This document shows, one piece after another, positions 1 through 9,034 of a DNA stretch of 64,000 nt (the first letter of the stretch is position 1; the number at the start of each line of letters is the position of its first letter). A program made the translations under genes and the position numbers. Source of the stretch: Photobacterium kagoshimensis (GTDB lineage: Bacteria; Pseudomonadota; Gammaproteobacteria; Enterobacterales; Vibrionaceae); NCBI RefSeq assembly GCF_050337045.1, contig NZ_JAKJSO010000016.1, positions 62,001 to 126,000 of the forward strand, in the 5' to 3' direction. The notes below the pieces were generated by a model. That model saw only the letters and a program-made list of their open reading frames with translations. It did not search any database and had not been told where the DNA came from.

Positions 1-382
1 TCACACCCAAAAAATCGGTGTGGTCTACCCAGGAATAAGTGCTGAAGCGATGCGCCGTCTCAATGCCTATCATTGGCCGGGGAATGTACGTGAGCTCAGC
101 AATTTAATTGAATATCTTGTCAACATCGTACCTGAAGGTGACCAAATCGACATTGACTTGCTTCCGCCGCACTTTGAACAATCACCAGCAGCGGCATGTC
201 CAGAGGAAGCCTATAACGATGATTACTCGATGAGCCTAGAAGATATGGAAAGGAACCGTATTGAGGAAGCGATATATCGTCTTGGTAACCGAAAAATGGT
301 CGCCGAAGAGCTAGGGATTGGTATTGCAACCTTGTATCGTAAAATCAAAAAATACGAACTCAACAACCATAGAGCCTCTTGA
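1..382 (+). CDS. C-terminal part of a sigma-54-dependent transcriptional activator (YgeV-like), cut by window edge
   Basis: The frame is open from the first complete codon (base 2), so the gene starts outside the window; the GTG at 20 is an internal codon. What is visible is the end of the AAA+ domain, with the WPGNVREL signature of sigma-54 activators around 75-100, then a linker, then a Fis-type helix-turn-helix (MVAEELGIGIATLYRKIKKY) at the C-terminus. The end closely resembles E. coli YgeV as remembered, which lies in the equivalent purine cluster. It is convergent with ghxQ. Because two sigma-54 promoters with shared palindromic upstream sites occur in this window, this protein is the likely activator of the ygfM and ygfK operons; that link is inference. 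The sensor domain cannot be seen. Confidence 0.9.
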   Translation, partial: HTQKIGVVYPGISAEAMRRLNAYHWPGNVRELSNLIEYLVNIVPEGDQIDIDLLPPHFEQSPAAACPEEAYNDDYSMSLEDMERNRIEEAIYRLGNRKMVAEELGIGIATLYRKIKKYELNNHRAS

Positions 383-504
383 TGCGATAGGTTAAGTCAT
401 CAATAACACATCAAAAAAGATCAACCATGAGTACCAATAATAGTTAGCTACGTATCAGATAAGACTACTGTATACCAAGCGGGGGTCTTATTGAGATCAC
501 AAGA

Positions 505-564
505 TAAAACGGGGGCTTTTATAAGCCTCTTCAGTTGCTGCCTACTTTTACTATGGCAGCAACT
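505..564 (-). terminator. Tandem hairpins downstream of ghxQ
   Basis: A perfect 10-bp inverted repeat (AGTTGCTGCC at 533-542 with its complement at 555-564) is followed on the minus strand by a second short hairpin (GGCTT/AAGCC, 514-527) and a short T-rich tail. It lies just past the ghxQ stop and probably ends that transcript. The T-tract is weak. Confidence 0.55.
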
Positions 565-583
565 AAAGGGTACATAGTCAAAA

Positions 584-1966
584 CTAAATTGCCCAACCTC
601 CTGCGTAGAAGACGACCAACACAATGGCAATGATGACTGTTCCGACATTCAAGCGTTTCGCCTCACCAGAAACTACCCGACCAATCACCAAAGAACCAAA
701 ACCAAGCATAATACCAGTAACGATATTCCCTGTTAGTACAATAAATACTGCGCACATAAGGCCAGATAGCGCATCTACTGAGTCAGCCATATCCAACTTG
801 CTGACGTTGCTCATCATTAGCAGACCAACGTACATCAAAGCTGGCGCCGTAGCGTAAGCTGGGACCAAATAACTCAGTGGCGACAAGAACAGTAGTAATA
901 CAAACAGGCCACCAACAACCGTTGCAGTCAGCCCCGTTTTACCACCAGCGGCAGTACCTGCTGCTGATTCGATATACACAGCCGCAGGTGCTCCACCCAC
1001 AAAGCCAGCAAAAATACTACTCACGGAGTCCGACGTTAGTGCTTTACCACCATCAATGATTTGACCGTCTTTATCCAGTAGTTTCGCCTGACCAGCAACC
1101 GCACGAATAGTACCTGTTGCATCAAAAATAGCCGTCATCACCAACGCCAACACACTTGGGATCACGACTGGGTTCAGTGCCCCCATAATATCCATGGTAC
1201 CCAATAACGATTCACCTTCCCCACCAAACGATGGCATCGCAAACAGCCCCTGATAGGTCACGTTAGGATCGAATATCAGACCAAAAATTGAAATCGCAAT
1301 AATCACCAGCAAAATACCACCGGGAACTTGACGCTTCTCTAGGCCGAAAATCGCAGCCAGACCAACAATCGACATCAGGACAGGTAACGAAGTGAACTCA
1401 CCCAATGCGACAGGTAGGCCAGCATGCGGGTTTTGCACCACCAAACCGACACCATTTGCAGCAATCAATAGCAAAAACAAGCCAATACCGATCCCTGTGC
1501 CATGGGCGATTCCGGACGGTAAGTTCGTCAATATCCATTGACGCACACCCGTTACAGTAATGGCAGTAAACACCACACCCATTAAGAACACAGCACCTAG
1601 CGCAACGGGAATACTGATCCCCTGCCCCAGTACCAAGCTAAATGCGGTAAACGCAGTAAGGGAGATCGCACAACCAATAGCCATCGGCAGGTTTGCCCAA
1701 AGCCCCATTAGTAGTGAGCCAAACGCAGCAACTAGACACGTGGCAATAAACACCGCCCCTTGGTTAAATCCCGCCGCACCAAGCATGCTCGGCACCACAA
1801 TAACGGAGTAAACCATTGCCAGAAATGTCGTCAAACCCGCGACCACTTCTTGTTTTACACTACTACCGCGTTGGGAAATTTTAAAATACCCATCCAACCC
1901 GCCTTTACGGGATGTGTCTTCTTCTACCACTGTGGATTCATGATGAATCGAACTATTCTCAGACAT
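584..1966 (-). CDS. ghxQ: Guanine/hypoxanthine permease GhxQ (NCS2, AzgA-like)
   Basis: This 460-aa polytopic inner-membrane protein is a proton-coupled purine permease of the AzgA-like NCS2 branch. It aligns almost end to end with remembered E. coli GhxQ (YgfQ, about 455 aa), including the early GLTTFLAMVYSVIVVP segment, the FDATGTIRAVAG segment and the FYAGGWAI C-terminus. About a dozen hydrophobic segments are visible after a roughly 35-residue polar N-terminus. Next to guaD it would import guanine or hypoxanthine for the deaminase and hydroxylases. It has its own upstream control region (1967-2269) with a sigma-70-like promoter, a PurR-like box and a structured leader, unlike the sigma-54 operons further along. 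Guanine versus hypoxanthine preference cannot be read from the sequence. Confidence 0.93.
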   Translation of the reverse strand: MSENSSIHHESTVVEEDTSRKGGLDGYFKISQRGSSVKQEVVAGLTTFLAMVYSVIVVPSMLGAAGFNQGAVFIATCLVAAFGSLLMGLWANLPMAIGCAISLTAFTAFSLVLGQGISIPVALGAVFLMGVVFTAITVTGVRQWILTNLPSGIAHGTGIGIGLFLLLIAANGVGLVVQNPHAGLPVALGEFTSLPVLMSIVGLAAIFGLEKRQVPGGILLVIIAISIFGLIFDPNVTYQGLFAMPSFGGEGESLLGTMDIMGALNPVVIPSVLALVMTAIFDATGTIRAVAGQAKLLDKDGQIIDGGKALTSDSVSSIFAGFVGGAPAAVYIESAAGTAAGGKTGLTATVVGGLFVLLLFLSPLSYLVPAYATAPALMYVGLLMMSNVSKLDMADSVDALSGLMCAVFIVLTGNIVTGIMLGFGSLVIGRVVSGEAKRLNVGTVIIAIVLVVFYAGGWAI

Positions 1967-2208
1967 GATGTAATTCCTTGTAAAATTGAGTGTTAGGCTC
2001 GCAGCCTGAACACCTCGAAAACGTTGAGCTTCCTCTCAACCCGCCCCGTAGCAATCGATTGCTTTATTGGGGCTGTGACTTGTCCGTCACGTTATAAATG
2101 TTGCTGACTTTTTTTATCGACACAACCCCAGTTAACAGAACTCATCAATCCCCAAAAGGAATATCCCTCGAGCAAATAACTGGGGCTAGGCAAGCTAAAT
2201 TGGCGGCG
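1967..2208 (-). promoter_or_regulatory. Long structured 5' leader of ghxQ, candidate cis-regulatory RNA
   Basis: About 240 nt separate the candidate promoter from the ghxQ ATG. On the transcript, five hairpins follow each other: a 9-bp outer pairing (2177-2185 with 2126-2134) enclosing about 40 nt, a short GTGAC/GTCAC stem (2075-2090), a GCCCC/GGGGC stem enclosing the palindrome AGCAATCGATTGCT (2043-2073), GTTGAG/CTCAAC (2023-2040), and a 10-bp stem with one bulge (1990-2013). It does not match the classical purine riboswitch core as I know it. A riboswitch or attenuator is an inference from length, structure and the purine permease downstream. Confidence 0.45.
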
Positions 2209-2239
2209 ATTATACGCCTCGCTCACCCTGCATTGTCAA
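2209..2239 (-). promoter_or_regulatory. Sigma-70-like promoter of ghxQ
   Basis: On the minus strand, consensus TTGACA (2239-2234) and consensus TATAAT (2214-2209) are separated by 19 bp. The hexamers are perfect but the spacing is longer than the optimal 17. The predicted start lies near 2202. Confidence 0.6.
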
Positions 2240-2253
2240 AAAATCATTTTCGA

Positions 2254-2269
2254 ACGAAACCGTTTGCGT
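2254..2269. promoter_or_regulatory. PurR-like operator
   Basis: ACGAAACCGTTTGCGT matches the PurR consensus ACGCAAACGTTTGCGT at 14 of 16 positions. It lies 15 bp upstream of the -35 hexamer of ghxQ and just after the guaD stop, as expected for purine control of permease expression. Confidence 0.6.
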
Positions 2270-2274
2270 AAAAT

Positions 2275-3591
2275 TTAACCTCTTTCGTAAACTAACCTGC
2301 CATCGACATAAGTTCGGTAGATGCTTCGGTCGTCGCCCAATGTCATTAGCATGAACAACTTATCAGACAAGTTACGCGAACTGTCGTAGCGAAGTTGCTG
2401 TAATGGTGTCGAACAAGGGTCGATAATGACGAAATCAGCCTCTTTACCCACCTCGAAGTTTCCAATTAGATGATCCAAAGAGAGGGATTTTGCTCCCCCT
2501 AGAGTGGCCAAATAAAACGCTTCGAATGCTGAGAGTCGATACTGTTGCAACTGCATAACCTTGTAAGCTTCGTTCAGCGTTTGCAGCATATTAAAGGTTG
2601 TCCCTGCACCAATATCAGTGCCCATGCCGACTTTCACCTTACGCTTCCAGGCCTCCTGCATCTTAAACAACCCACTCCCTAGGTAGAGGTTAGATGTAGG
2701 GCAAAATGCAATGGCTGAATCGGTATCATGTAGGCAATCCCACTCTTTATCCTCAAGGTGGATACAGTGAGCAAATACACTCTTAGAACCTGTTAGGCCG
2801 TGGTGGTGATACACATCCAAATACCCGTCCTGCTCAGGATAAAGCTCTTTCACCCAAGCAATTTCATCCTTATTCTCACATAAGTGAGTATGTACGTAAG
2901 TATCTGGATACTCTGCCTTAAGCCGTCCTGCCATAGCGAGTTGCTCTGGGCTCGAAGTCGGTGCAAAGCGAGGGGTAATGGCATACAACAAACGGCCACG
3001 CTTATGCCAACGTTCAATCAATTCTTTACTTTGGTTGTAACCAATCTCTGGCGTATCCAGCAGGTATTCCGGTGCATTGCGGTCCATCATCACCTTACCG
3101 GCGATCATCCGCATATTGATCTTCTCAGCTTCTTCAAACAGTGCATCAACCGATTCAGGGTGAACCGTGCCAAACACCAAGGCGGTTGTCGTTCCGTTTC
3201 GCAGTAACTGCTTGATAAAGAAGGTCGACATTTCGCGAGAATAATCTTTGTCTTTATAGCGCGCTTCAGTCGGGAAGGTATAATTATTCAGCCATTCCAA
3301 TAGCTGTTCGCCATAGGCGCCAACCATTTCGGCCTGTGGATAGTGAATATGGGTATCAACAAAACCGGGCATCACAATTTTGCCAGGGTAGCTTCGGATT
3401 CGGACCGTTGGCGGGATTTGATCTTTACCCTCTTCCCATTCACCGACCCACTCGATACGCCCGTTGTCGACTAACATCAAACCATCTTCAATAAAGCGGA
3501 TGTTCTGCTCTATATCTTCAGGTTTGTCGACAACCTTTGCGATATCTAAGATAGACGCTCTTATCGCTTTAACTGATTGGGTATATTCCAT
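2275..3591 (-). CDS. guaD: Guanine deaminase
   Basis: This 438-aa cytosolic amidohydrolase deaminates guanine to xanthine. It matches E. coli GuaD (439 aa) closely from memory. The metal site is visible as DTHIHYP (residues 79-85), HTHLCEN (234-240), a later histidine in AHCIHL (about 274-279) and the catalytic aspartate in GTDIGAG (about 325-331). The ATG at 3591 follows an AGAGG-type ribosome site. It lies 88 bp downstream of the NCS2 permease stop with no clear terminator between, so the two are probably co-transcribed. Its xanthine product would feed the hydroxylases encoded next door. Confidence 0.96.
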   Translation of the reverse strand: MEYTQSVKAIRASILDIAKVVDKPEDIEQNIRFIEDGLMLVDNGRIEWVGEWEEGKDQIPPTVRIRSYPGKIVMPGFVDTHIHYPQAEMVGAYGEQLLEWLNNYTFPTEARYKDKDYSREMSTFFIKQLLRNGTTTALVFGTVHPESVDALFEEAEKINMRMIAGKVMMDRNAPEYLLDTPEIGYNQSKELIERWHKRGRLLYAITPRFAPTSSPEQLAMAGRLKAEYPDTYVHTHLCENKDEIAWVKELYPEQDGYLDVYHHHGLTGSKSVFAHCIHLEDKEWDCLHDTDSAIAFCPTSNLYLGSGLFKMQEAWKRKVKVGMGTDIGAGTTFNMLQTLNEAYKVMQLQQYRLSAFEAFYLATLGGAKSLSLDHLIGNFEVGKEADFVIIDPCSTPLQQLRYDSSRNLSDKLFMLMTLGDDRSIYRTYVDGRLVYERG

Positions 3592-3679
3592 GATTACCTC
3601 TTATCTTTTCGTGCTGGACAGTAGTAGGGAACCGTTATTTCCAGCGTTATTTTCTTCCAATTTCTTTCTATTGTAGGGC

Positions 3680-5086
3680 TTAAACTTGTTGCTCGCGTGA
3701 CTGCACGGCATCTTCCTCAGCCAATGCTTTTTCACATTCTTCACACTCTTTAATCTGATCTTTCAACGCTTCGCGTTTTTCATTCGCACTCTCAGCTTCA
3801 TCGGCTCGGTTAATGCCTAAAACAATATTAAGGCCCAAGGCCACTAAAGAGCCCGTCGTAATACCTGAACCAAGAATGACGCGAATGGAATCAGGCATAT
3901 AGGTTAAGATTTCAGGGCGAACCGTTACCGCCATGCCCGAGGCAACCCCGACAGCGATGATAAGCATATTGCGTTTGGTAAAGTTAATTCGTGACAGGAT
4001 GCCAATACCCGCGGAGATGATCATGGCGAACATCACAAGTCCTGCGCCACCTAGCACAGGTGAAGGAATGGTGACCACAATCCCCCCCAGTTTCGGGAAC
4101 ATACCTGCAATCAGCATTATCACACCAGTAACCGCGACTACATGGCGACTCGCTACGCCAGTAATCGAAACAATACCGACATTCTGGCTGAATGATGAAA
4201 AGGGGGTGGCACCAAATACCGATGCAAGGGCACTACCGATACCATCACATAAGATCCCTTTTGATAGTTTCTTCCCAGTCAACTTGGTATGGGTGGCATC
4301 GCTCAAGGCCAAAAAGTCACCTGTCGATTCCATGATGGTTACTAGGTAAGCAATAGACATCCCAATAACGCCACTGACTGTAAAACTTAACCCGAACGGT
4401 AAGAGTTCAGGCAAGGAGAAGAACTTGGCTTCTTTTACCGGCGTAAAGTCCACCACTCCCATGAAGATCGCGACAATGTAACCCACCATCATTCCGATCA
4501 CGATTGCAGCAGCAGAGACTAGCCCTTTACCAAGTTGCGACAGTACAATCACCACAACCAGCACCAATAAACCCAACATCAAGTTATTGATTTGACCGTA
4601 ATGCTCTTGCCCAACAAAACCACCCGCAAACCAATCGACAGAGACAGGCAAAATTGTCAGACCAATCAAGACCACCACGGTACCAGACACCACAGGTGGA
4701 AAGAGTTTCCTGATTTGTGGCATGAAACGGCTACCAATGATCATCACTAACGAACCCACCAGTGATGCACCGAATATTCCGGAAATACCCGAGTCCAGTC
4801 CAATAGAAATTGATATAGCCACAAAGGTAAAGCTGGTCCCCATCACCACTGGAAGTCGGATCCCAACAGGACCAACCCCTTTGCACTGGATGATAGTCAC
4901 CACGCCCGAGACCATCAGCGCTGCATTGACCAAAATAACCATTTGTTCAGTTGGTAAACCAATCGCACTACCGACGACTAAAGGGACGGCAATGATAGCC
5001 CCCATAGCAGCAAGCATATGTTGAAGGGCAAGGAGAATTGCGGCTCCCATTGGAGGCTTATCTTCCACGTTATAAAGCAGTTTCAT
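3680..5086 (-). CDS. NCS2 xanthine/urate-type permease
   Basis: This 468-aa membrane protein belongs to the nucleobase:cation symporter-2 family (XanQ/UacT/PbuX). The family motif appears as QNVGIVSITG in the second half, and ALQHMLAAMG with GIRLPVVMG in the first. About 12-14 hydrophobic segments precede a charged, Cys- and Glu-rich C-terminal tail of roughly 50 residues, longer than I expect for the family. It occupies the slot of xanQ in the E. coli cluster, but the sequence looks at least as close to the urate/xanthine (UacT/PbuX) branch, so no symbol is given. A terminator separates it from xdhD; guaD follows in the same direction. Confidence 0.88.
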   Translation of the reverse strand: MKLLYNVEDKPPMGAAILLALQHMLAAMGAIIAVPLVVGSAIGLPTEQMVILVNAALMVSGVVTIIQCKGVGPVGIRLPVVMGTSFTFVAISISIGLDSGISGIFGASLVGSLVMIIGSRFMPQIRKLFPPVVSGTVVVLIGLTILPVSVDWFAGGFVGQEHYGQINNLMLGLLVLVVVIVLSQLGKGLVSAAAIVIGMMVGYIVAIFMGVVDFTPVKEAKFFSLPELLPFGLSFTVSGVIGMSIAYLVTIMESTGDFLALSDATHTKLTGKKLSKGILCDGIGSALASVFGATPFSSFSQNVGIVSITGVASRHVVAVTGVIMLIAGMFPKLGGIVVTIPSPVLGGAGLVMFAMIISAGIGILSRINFTKRNMLIIAVGVASGMAVTVRPEILTYMPDSIRVILGSGITTGSLVALGLNIVLGINRADEAESANEKREALKDQIKECEECEKALAEEDAVQSREQQV

Positions 5087-5173
5087 TTCAGTTCCATCCG
5101 TACCTGTGAAACACTAGGGTCTTTACAACGTGATCAACCAGAGCCTATCCCTGCTTACCCGTCGATAACCCGA

Positions 5174-5213
5174 CAAAAAAAACGGCCATTTCCCATCCAC
5201 TGGAAATGACCGC
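5174..5213 (-). terminator. Rho-independent terminator of the ygfM-xdhD operon
   Basis: On the minus strand a stem of about 12 bp containing CATTTCC/GGAAATG, closed by CGG/CCG, is followed by a run of eight T. It begins 12 bp after the xdhD stop, so the permease downstream needs its own promoter. Confidence 0.85.
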
Positions 5214-5224
5214 CTTCGCATTGA

Positions 5225-8095
5225 TTACAGCTTATTCAGACCTTGTAGAACCTTCTCTGGTGTAAAGTGCCAATCTCGCATCCAAACGCCACATGCATCA
5301 TGAATTGCACTGGCAATCGCTGGCGCTGCACCGTTAACACCGATTTCAGAAATCGATTTCGCACCATAAGGGCCAATCGGATCATCACTTGGTACTAACA
5401 CCGCTTTGAAATCACGCGGGATATCACCAATCATCGGCGCACCATAGCTCTTCAAGTCGCGCGTCACAGGGACACCATGCTCATCATAAATCAGCTCTTC
5501 ATATAAGCTGTGACCAATGGCGCGCATACTGGCACCGTAGATCTGCCCTAACGCGAGATCTGGGTTAACTGGCGTACCACAGTCGAGCAAGGCATGGAAC
5601 TTATCGAGACGGATTTCACCCGTACGCGTATTCACCGCTACCTCAGCGAAGTTCGCGCCATAAGGGAAGGCAAATTCTGGTGTGGTGAAACAACCTGAAG
5701 CCAATAATTGCCCCCAGCCTGTTCCGCTTTCCGCTTTGTGAGCAATATCGAAGTAGTTCACTTCTCCCTGCTTACCTTTCACTAAACCCGGCGCCACAAT
5801 AGCGACATCTTCCACGGGTTCACCCAGCATTTCAGCGCCGCACTTAAGGATTTTCTCGCGCATTGCTTCAGCTGCTCGCTTGGCCGCATTACCAGAGAAA
5901 CATGTGCCAGATGAGGCGTAAGCTCCCTTATCAAACGGCGCATGATCGGTATCCCCTGAATGAATCGTAATGTCATCCATCGGGCAGCAAAGCACTTCAG
6001 CGGTCAGTTTGCTTACTACGGTATCAAGGCCAGTACCGATATCTGCGGCACCAGAGTGAACAATGAAGGTACCATCCGATGCCATTTTGATTTGGCAGTT
6101 CGCTTGGTCGATATCGGGAATACCGGATTTTTGCTGGATAATCGCCACACCACGGCCCACTCTCCATTCACCGTCATCCTGTTTCGGACTGTCCCACTCA
6201 ATCAACTTGCGACCTTCGCGCAAAATAGGTCCAAGGGCACAGCTGTGAACTTTAGGCGCACTGGCAGGCATTTTACCTTCACCGATAGCCGCGAGAATTT
6301 TCAGCTCTTGGCCTTCAACAACGCGGTTCTTCTCAACCATATCTAGATGGTCAATGCCAAGCTCATCTGCCATTTCGGCCATTGCCATCGTCAGTGCGTA
6401 GTTGCCTTTCGGTGCACCGTAACCCTGATAAGCCCCAGTCGGACAAATATTGGAGTAATACGTGGTGACCCTGAAGTCCACATTGTCACATGGGTACAAA
6501 GGCAAGGATAAGGCAGGACCATTTGATGGCACCGTCAGCGCATGGTTTCCGTAAGGGCCGGTATTGGCACGGAAATCCATATCAATGGCTGTTAGTGTGC
6601 CGTCTTTCTTCGCACCGAGTTTCACCACCACTTTGGCAACGTGGCGGGTTGAGTTAGAGATAAATTCTTCTTCACGGGTATGGTGGAAATACACAGGACG
6701 GCCTGTCGTCCACGTCGCCCATGCACACACATCTTCCAACAAAATATCTTGCTTAGAGCCGTATCCACCACCGACACGCTCTTTAACGATGTGGACTTTG
6801 TTCTGCTTCACATTAAGAATTTTTGCTACCTGACGGCGCACGTGCCAAGGCACCTGAGTCGAATCGTGCATCACAATACGATCACCATCCATATAGCTGT
6901 AACAGATATGGGTTTCAACAGGCAGTTGTTGCACCTGTTTCGATTCGTAAGTACGTTCGATGATCTTATCCGCTTCCGCAAAGCCCTTATCGAGATCGCC
7001 GATATGGCCACGAACACTGGCGGCAATATTTTTGCGTGGGAAACAACCAATCGGGAAGTTCACGATTAACTTACCTTCACGCGGATCGGCGTTTCGGTTC
7101 TGCTCTTCTAAATCATCAGGCGCACCCACGCCATATTCTATGGGTTCGTTATGAATGATCGGCGCATTTGCAGCCATCGCCTCATCAATACTCATGACAG
7201 GCTTAAGCACATCGTATTCGACGTCAATCAGTGCCAACGCTTGCTCTGCAATTTCCACTGATTCAGCGACAACAGCAGCCACACGGTCACCCACATGACG
7301 CAGTTTTTGGCCAAACATACGGCGATCGAGCGGTGACGGCTCAGGTGCACTCTGGCCACCTGGTGTATAAGGAATATCAGGGCAATTCTTGTGCGTTATC
7401 ACAGATACCACACCCGCGAGTGCTTCAGCTTTAGACACGTCTAGGTGCTTGATCCAAGCATGAGCGTGCGGGCTTCTCAGCATCTTAATAACACATGCGT
7501 TAGCGGGGATCCGATCTTCAACATAGCATGGTTTGGCTTGCACCATCTTCGCCGAGTCAATTTTCGGACAGTTCTTACCAACCACCGCTAAGTCATCACG
7601 AAATTCTGGCGCAAACTGTTGAGTGTAAGCAGGATCGTCAAGGCGCTTCACGGCCAATTCAACCACTTCGTAGAACTGCTGATAACCCGCATCTCGGCTA
7701 AACAAGCCAGATAGCGCATCATCTATCTCATCGCGCGTTGGCTGTGGAATACGATCAAGGAGATCGGTCAAGATCAACGCTAATGCGGGATCGTTATACC
7801 CCGATTGCACCACGCCCACATCGATCATCGTCCGCTGAACTAGGCTTAACTGATTCCACTCGCCAAGGGCTTCCGCTGTTTTCACTTCCGCGCCTTCAAG
7901 TTGGGCTGCAATCAATAAGGAAGCGTTAATTAATTCGCCATTCAGCAAGATCACATCCGATCCCGCATAACCCCAACCATCATCGCTATTACGAACCGAG
8001 TGGTAACCCATAGAATGCAGCAATGTCTGCACATTTTCGCCAATACGGCATTCCAAAGATTGAGGACGGCCATTTAAGGTAAATTGAATCGTCAT
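5225..8095 (-). CDS. xdhD: Molybdopterin-binding hydroxylase XdhD with degenerate N-terminal ferredoxin-like domain
   Basis: This 956-aa protein, the same length as E. coli XdhD and very similar throughout, is a large subunit of the xanthine dehydrogenase family and presumably hydroxylates a purine or related heterocycle. The first ~140 residues look like the [2Fe-2S] subunit, but every cluster cysteine is replaced: the expected motifs read SDDGWGYAGSD (37-47), SGYNDPA (98-104) and GLFSRDAGY (130-138). The rest is the Moco-binding region with GGGYGSKQD, QGYGAPKG, ADIGTGLD and a C-terminal GAKSISEIG-type active-site loop. The ATG at 8095 was chosen over an in-frame start 30 bp upstream because it matches E. 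coli and follows an AGAGGAGG ribosome site inside the end of ygfM. Neighbouring yqeB, yqeC and mocA suggest a selenium-dependent cofactor. Confidence 0.95.
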   Translation of the reverse strand: MTIQFTLNGRPQSLECRIGENVQTLLHSMGYHSVRNSDDGWGYAGSDVILLNGELINASLLIAAQLEGAEVKTAEALGEWNQLSLVQRTMIDVGVVQSGYNDPALALILTDLLDRIPQPTRDEIDDALSGLFSRDAGYQQFYEVVELAVKRLDDPAYTQQFAPEFRDDLAVVGKNCPKIDSAKMVQAKPCYVEDRIPANACVIKMLRSPHAHAWIKHLDVSKAEALAGVVSVITHKNCPDIPYTPGGQSAPEPSPLDRRMFGQKLRHVGDRVAAVVAESVEIAEQALALIDVEYDVLKPVMSIDEAMAANAPIIHNEPIEYGVGAPDDLEEQNRNADPREGKLIVNFPIGCFPRKNIAASVRGHIGDLDKGFAEADKIIERTYESKQVQQLPVETHICYSYMDGDRIVMHDSTQVPWHVRRQVAKILNVKQNKVHIVKERVGGGYGSKQDILLEDVCAWATWTTGRPVYFHHTREEEFISNSTRHVAKVVVKLGAKKDGTLTAIDMDFRANTGPYGNHALTVPSNGPALSLPLYPCDNVDFRVTTYYSNICPTGAYQGYGAPKGNYALTMAMAEMADELGIDHLDMVEKNRVVEGQELKILAAIGEGKMPASAPKVHSCALGPILREGRKLIEWDSPKQDDGEWRVGRGVAIIQQKSGIPDIDQANCQIKMASDGTFIVHSGAADIGTGLDTVVSKLTAEVLCCPMDDITIHSGDTDHAPFDKGAYASSGTCFSGNAAKRAAEAMREKILKCGAEMLGEPVEDVAIVAPGLVKGKQGEVNYFDIAHKAESGTGWGQLLASGCFTTPEFAFPYGANFAEVAVNTRTGEIRLDKFHALLDCGTPVNPDLALGQIYGASMRAIGHSLYEELIYDEHGVPVTRDLKSYGAPMIGDIPRDFKAVLVPSDDPIGPYGAKSISEIGVNGAAPAIASAIHDACGVWMRDWHFTPEKVLQGLNKL

Positions 8096-8097
8096 GA

Positions 8098-8892
8098 TTA
8101 TGCCTCCTCTACCATGTGCTGACATTCAGCCATCAAATCCGTGATCACAACACCTGCGATATATCGCTTGTACTCCACACCGCCGCGAATATCAGCTTCT
8201 GGGTAAATAGCATCGGCAACGGCTTGCTCTAGCAGCTCCCCTTTTAAATCTTGTGTTTCGACATCACGAAGACGAATTGGACGAGCCGCACCTTGATACA
8301 ACGGCGAAACGCCATCAAGCGCGATGACCTTGTTGCCTTGCTTATCAATCGATACCGCAGCCGTCACAATCGCTAGCCCCGCCGCAGAGCGAGTAATGTT
8401 GTAACCAATACAAGTCAGGCTGCTATCTGGAATAATGACAGTGGCGATAAGCGCTCGCTCATCGTTGTTGATGTAATCTTCAACATCCACCTCCTGACCA
8501 TTGGCCAGTTTCAATTTTGCTTTCAGCGCAAGTAGGCTAGGTATTAATAATGCCTCTGGCTGTCGTGCGGCAATCTCGCCACCCAAAGTGGCCTGATTAC
8601 GAATATGACGGGAATAGATAAACGCCGCAGATTGCTTTAAGGCCACTGGGACAAGCTCATGGTCAATCAACTGCTGGATATGGCACATCGCACCGATATG
8701 TAAGCTATCGCCTTGCTGCTCGATCTGAGATAAATTCAGTTTTCCCAAAGAGATAGCTATCGTTTTATCCGTTTTAGTCGGTGCTGCATTGATTTTAGAT
8801 CCCCCAGCAAACCAAATGGCGTCATTGCCATGTAACTGCTTGAATTCAAGTGCCTGAGCAGGGGTATCAGGCGTTAGATATTGTTCAATCAT
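8098..8892 (-). CDS. ygfM: FAD-binding subunit YgfM
   Basis: This 264-aa protein of the CO-dehydrogenase flavoprotein/XdhB type is predicted to carry FAD for XdhD. It resembles E. coli YgfM (259 aa) across its length. Family features seen are FAGGSKINA near residue 29, the SRHIRNQATLGGEIAARQ segment near residue 95 that contacts FAD, and a C-terminal domain ending with YKRYIAGVVITDL. Its stop lies 2 bp before the xdhD ATG, so the two are translationally coupled. Transcription is probably driven by the sigma-54 promoter at 8988-9003, giving a leader of about 85 nt. Confidence 0.93.
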   Translation of the reverse strand: MIEQYLTPDTPAQALEFKQLHGNDAIWFAGGSKINAAPTKTDKTIAISLGKLNLSQIEQQGDSLHIGAMCHIQQLIDHELVPVALKQSAAFIYSRHIRNQATLGGEIAARQPEALLIPSLLALKAKLKLANGQEVDVEDYINNDERALIATVIIPDSSLTCIGYNITRSAAGLAIVTAAVSIDKQGNKVIALDGVSPLYQGAARPIRLRDVETQDLKGELLEQAVADAIYPEADIRGGVEYKRYIAGVVITDLMAECQHMVEEA

Positions 8893-8987
8893 ATTAATTG
8901 CCTTTTCGCATTATCGTTGTTATTCCTGCACCATGCGTTCAACCTAATGGCTCTACGGAACGTTATTAATGTCTTAAAAACTAAAAA

Positions 8988-9003
8988 GGCAACAAACACG
9001 CCA
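8988..9003 (-). promoter_or_regulatory. Sigma-54 (-24/-12) promoter of ygfM-xdhD
   Basis: The minus strand reads TGGCGTGTTTGTTGCC. The TGGC and TTGC blocks are intact and exactly 10 bp lie between the invariant GG and GC. It is 96 bp upstream of the ygfM start. A matching promoter precedes ygfK. Confidence 0.75.
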
Positions 9004-9034
9004 AGCTGCTAAAACCGATTATTTAAGGAAAATA

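Noticed and set aside
1998..2015. GG-N10-GC spacing in the ghxQ leader
   Set aside because: Only the invariant dinucleotides match; the surrounding bases do not fit sigma-54 and the site lies inside a hairpin.
3933..5024. Long plus-strand frames opposite the NCS2 permease
   Set aside because: Antisense shadows of a strongly supported membrane protein; Pro/Thr/Ile-rich composition is typical of such shadows.
5110..5150. Sigma-54-like sequence upstream of the NCS2 permease
   Set aside because: TGG and TTG blocks are present on the minus strand but spacing is one base too long and the invariant GC is missing.
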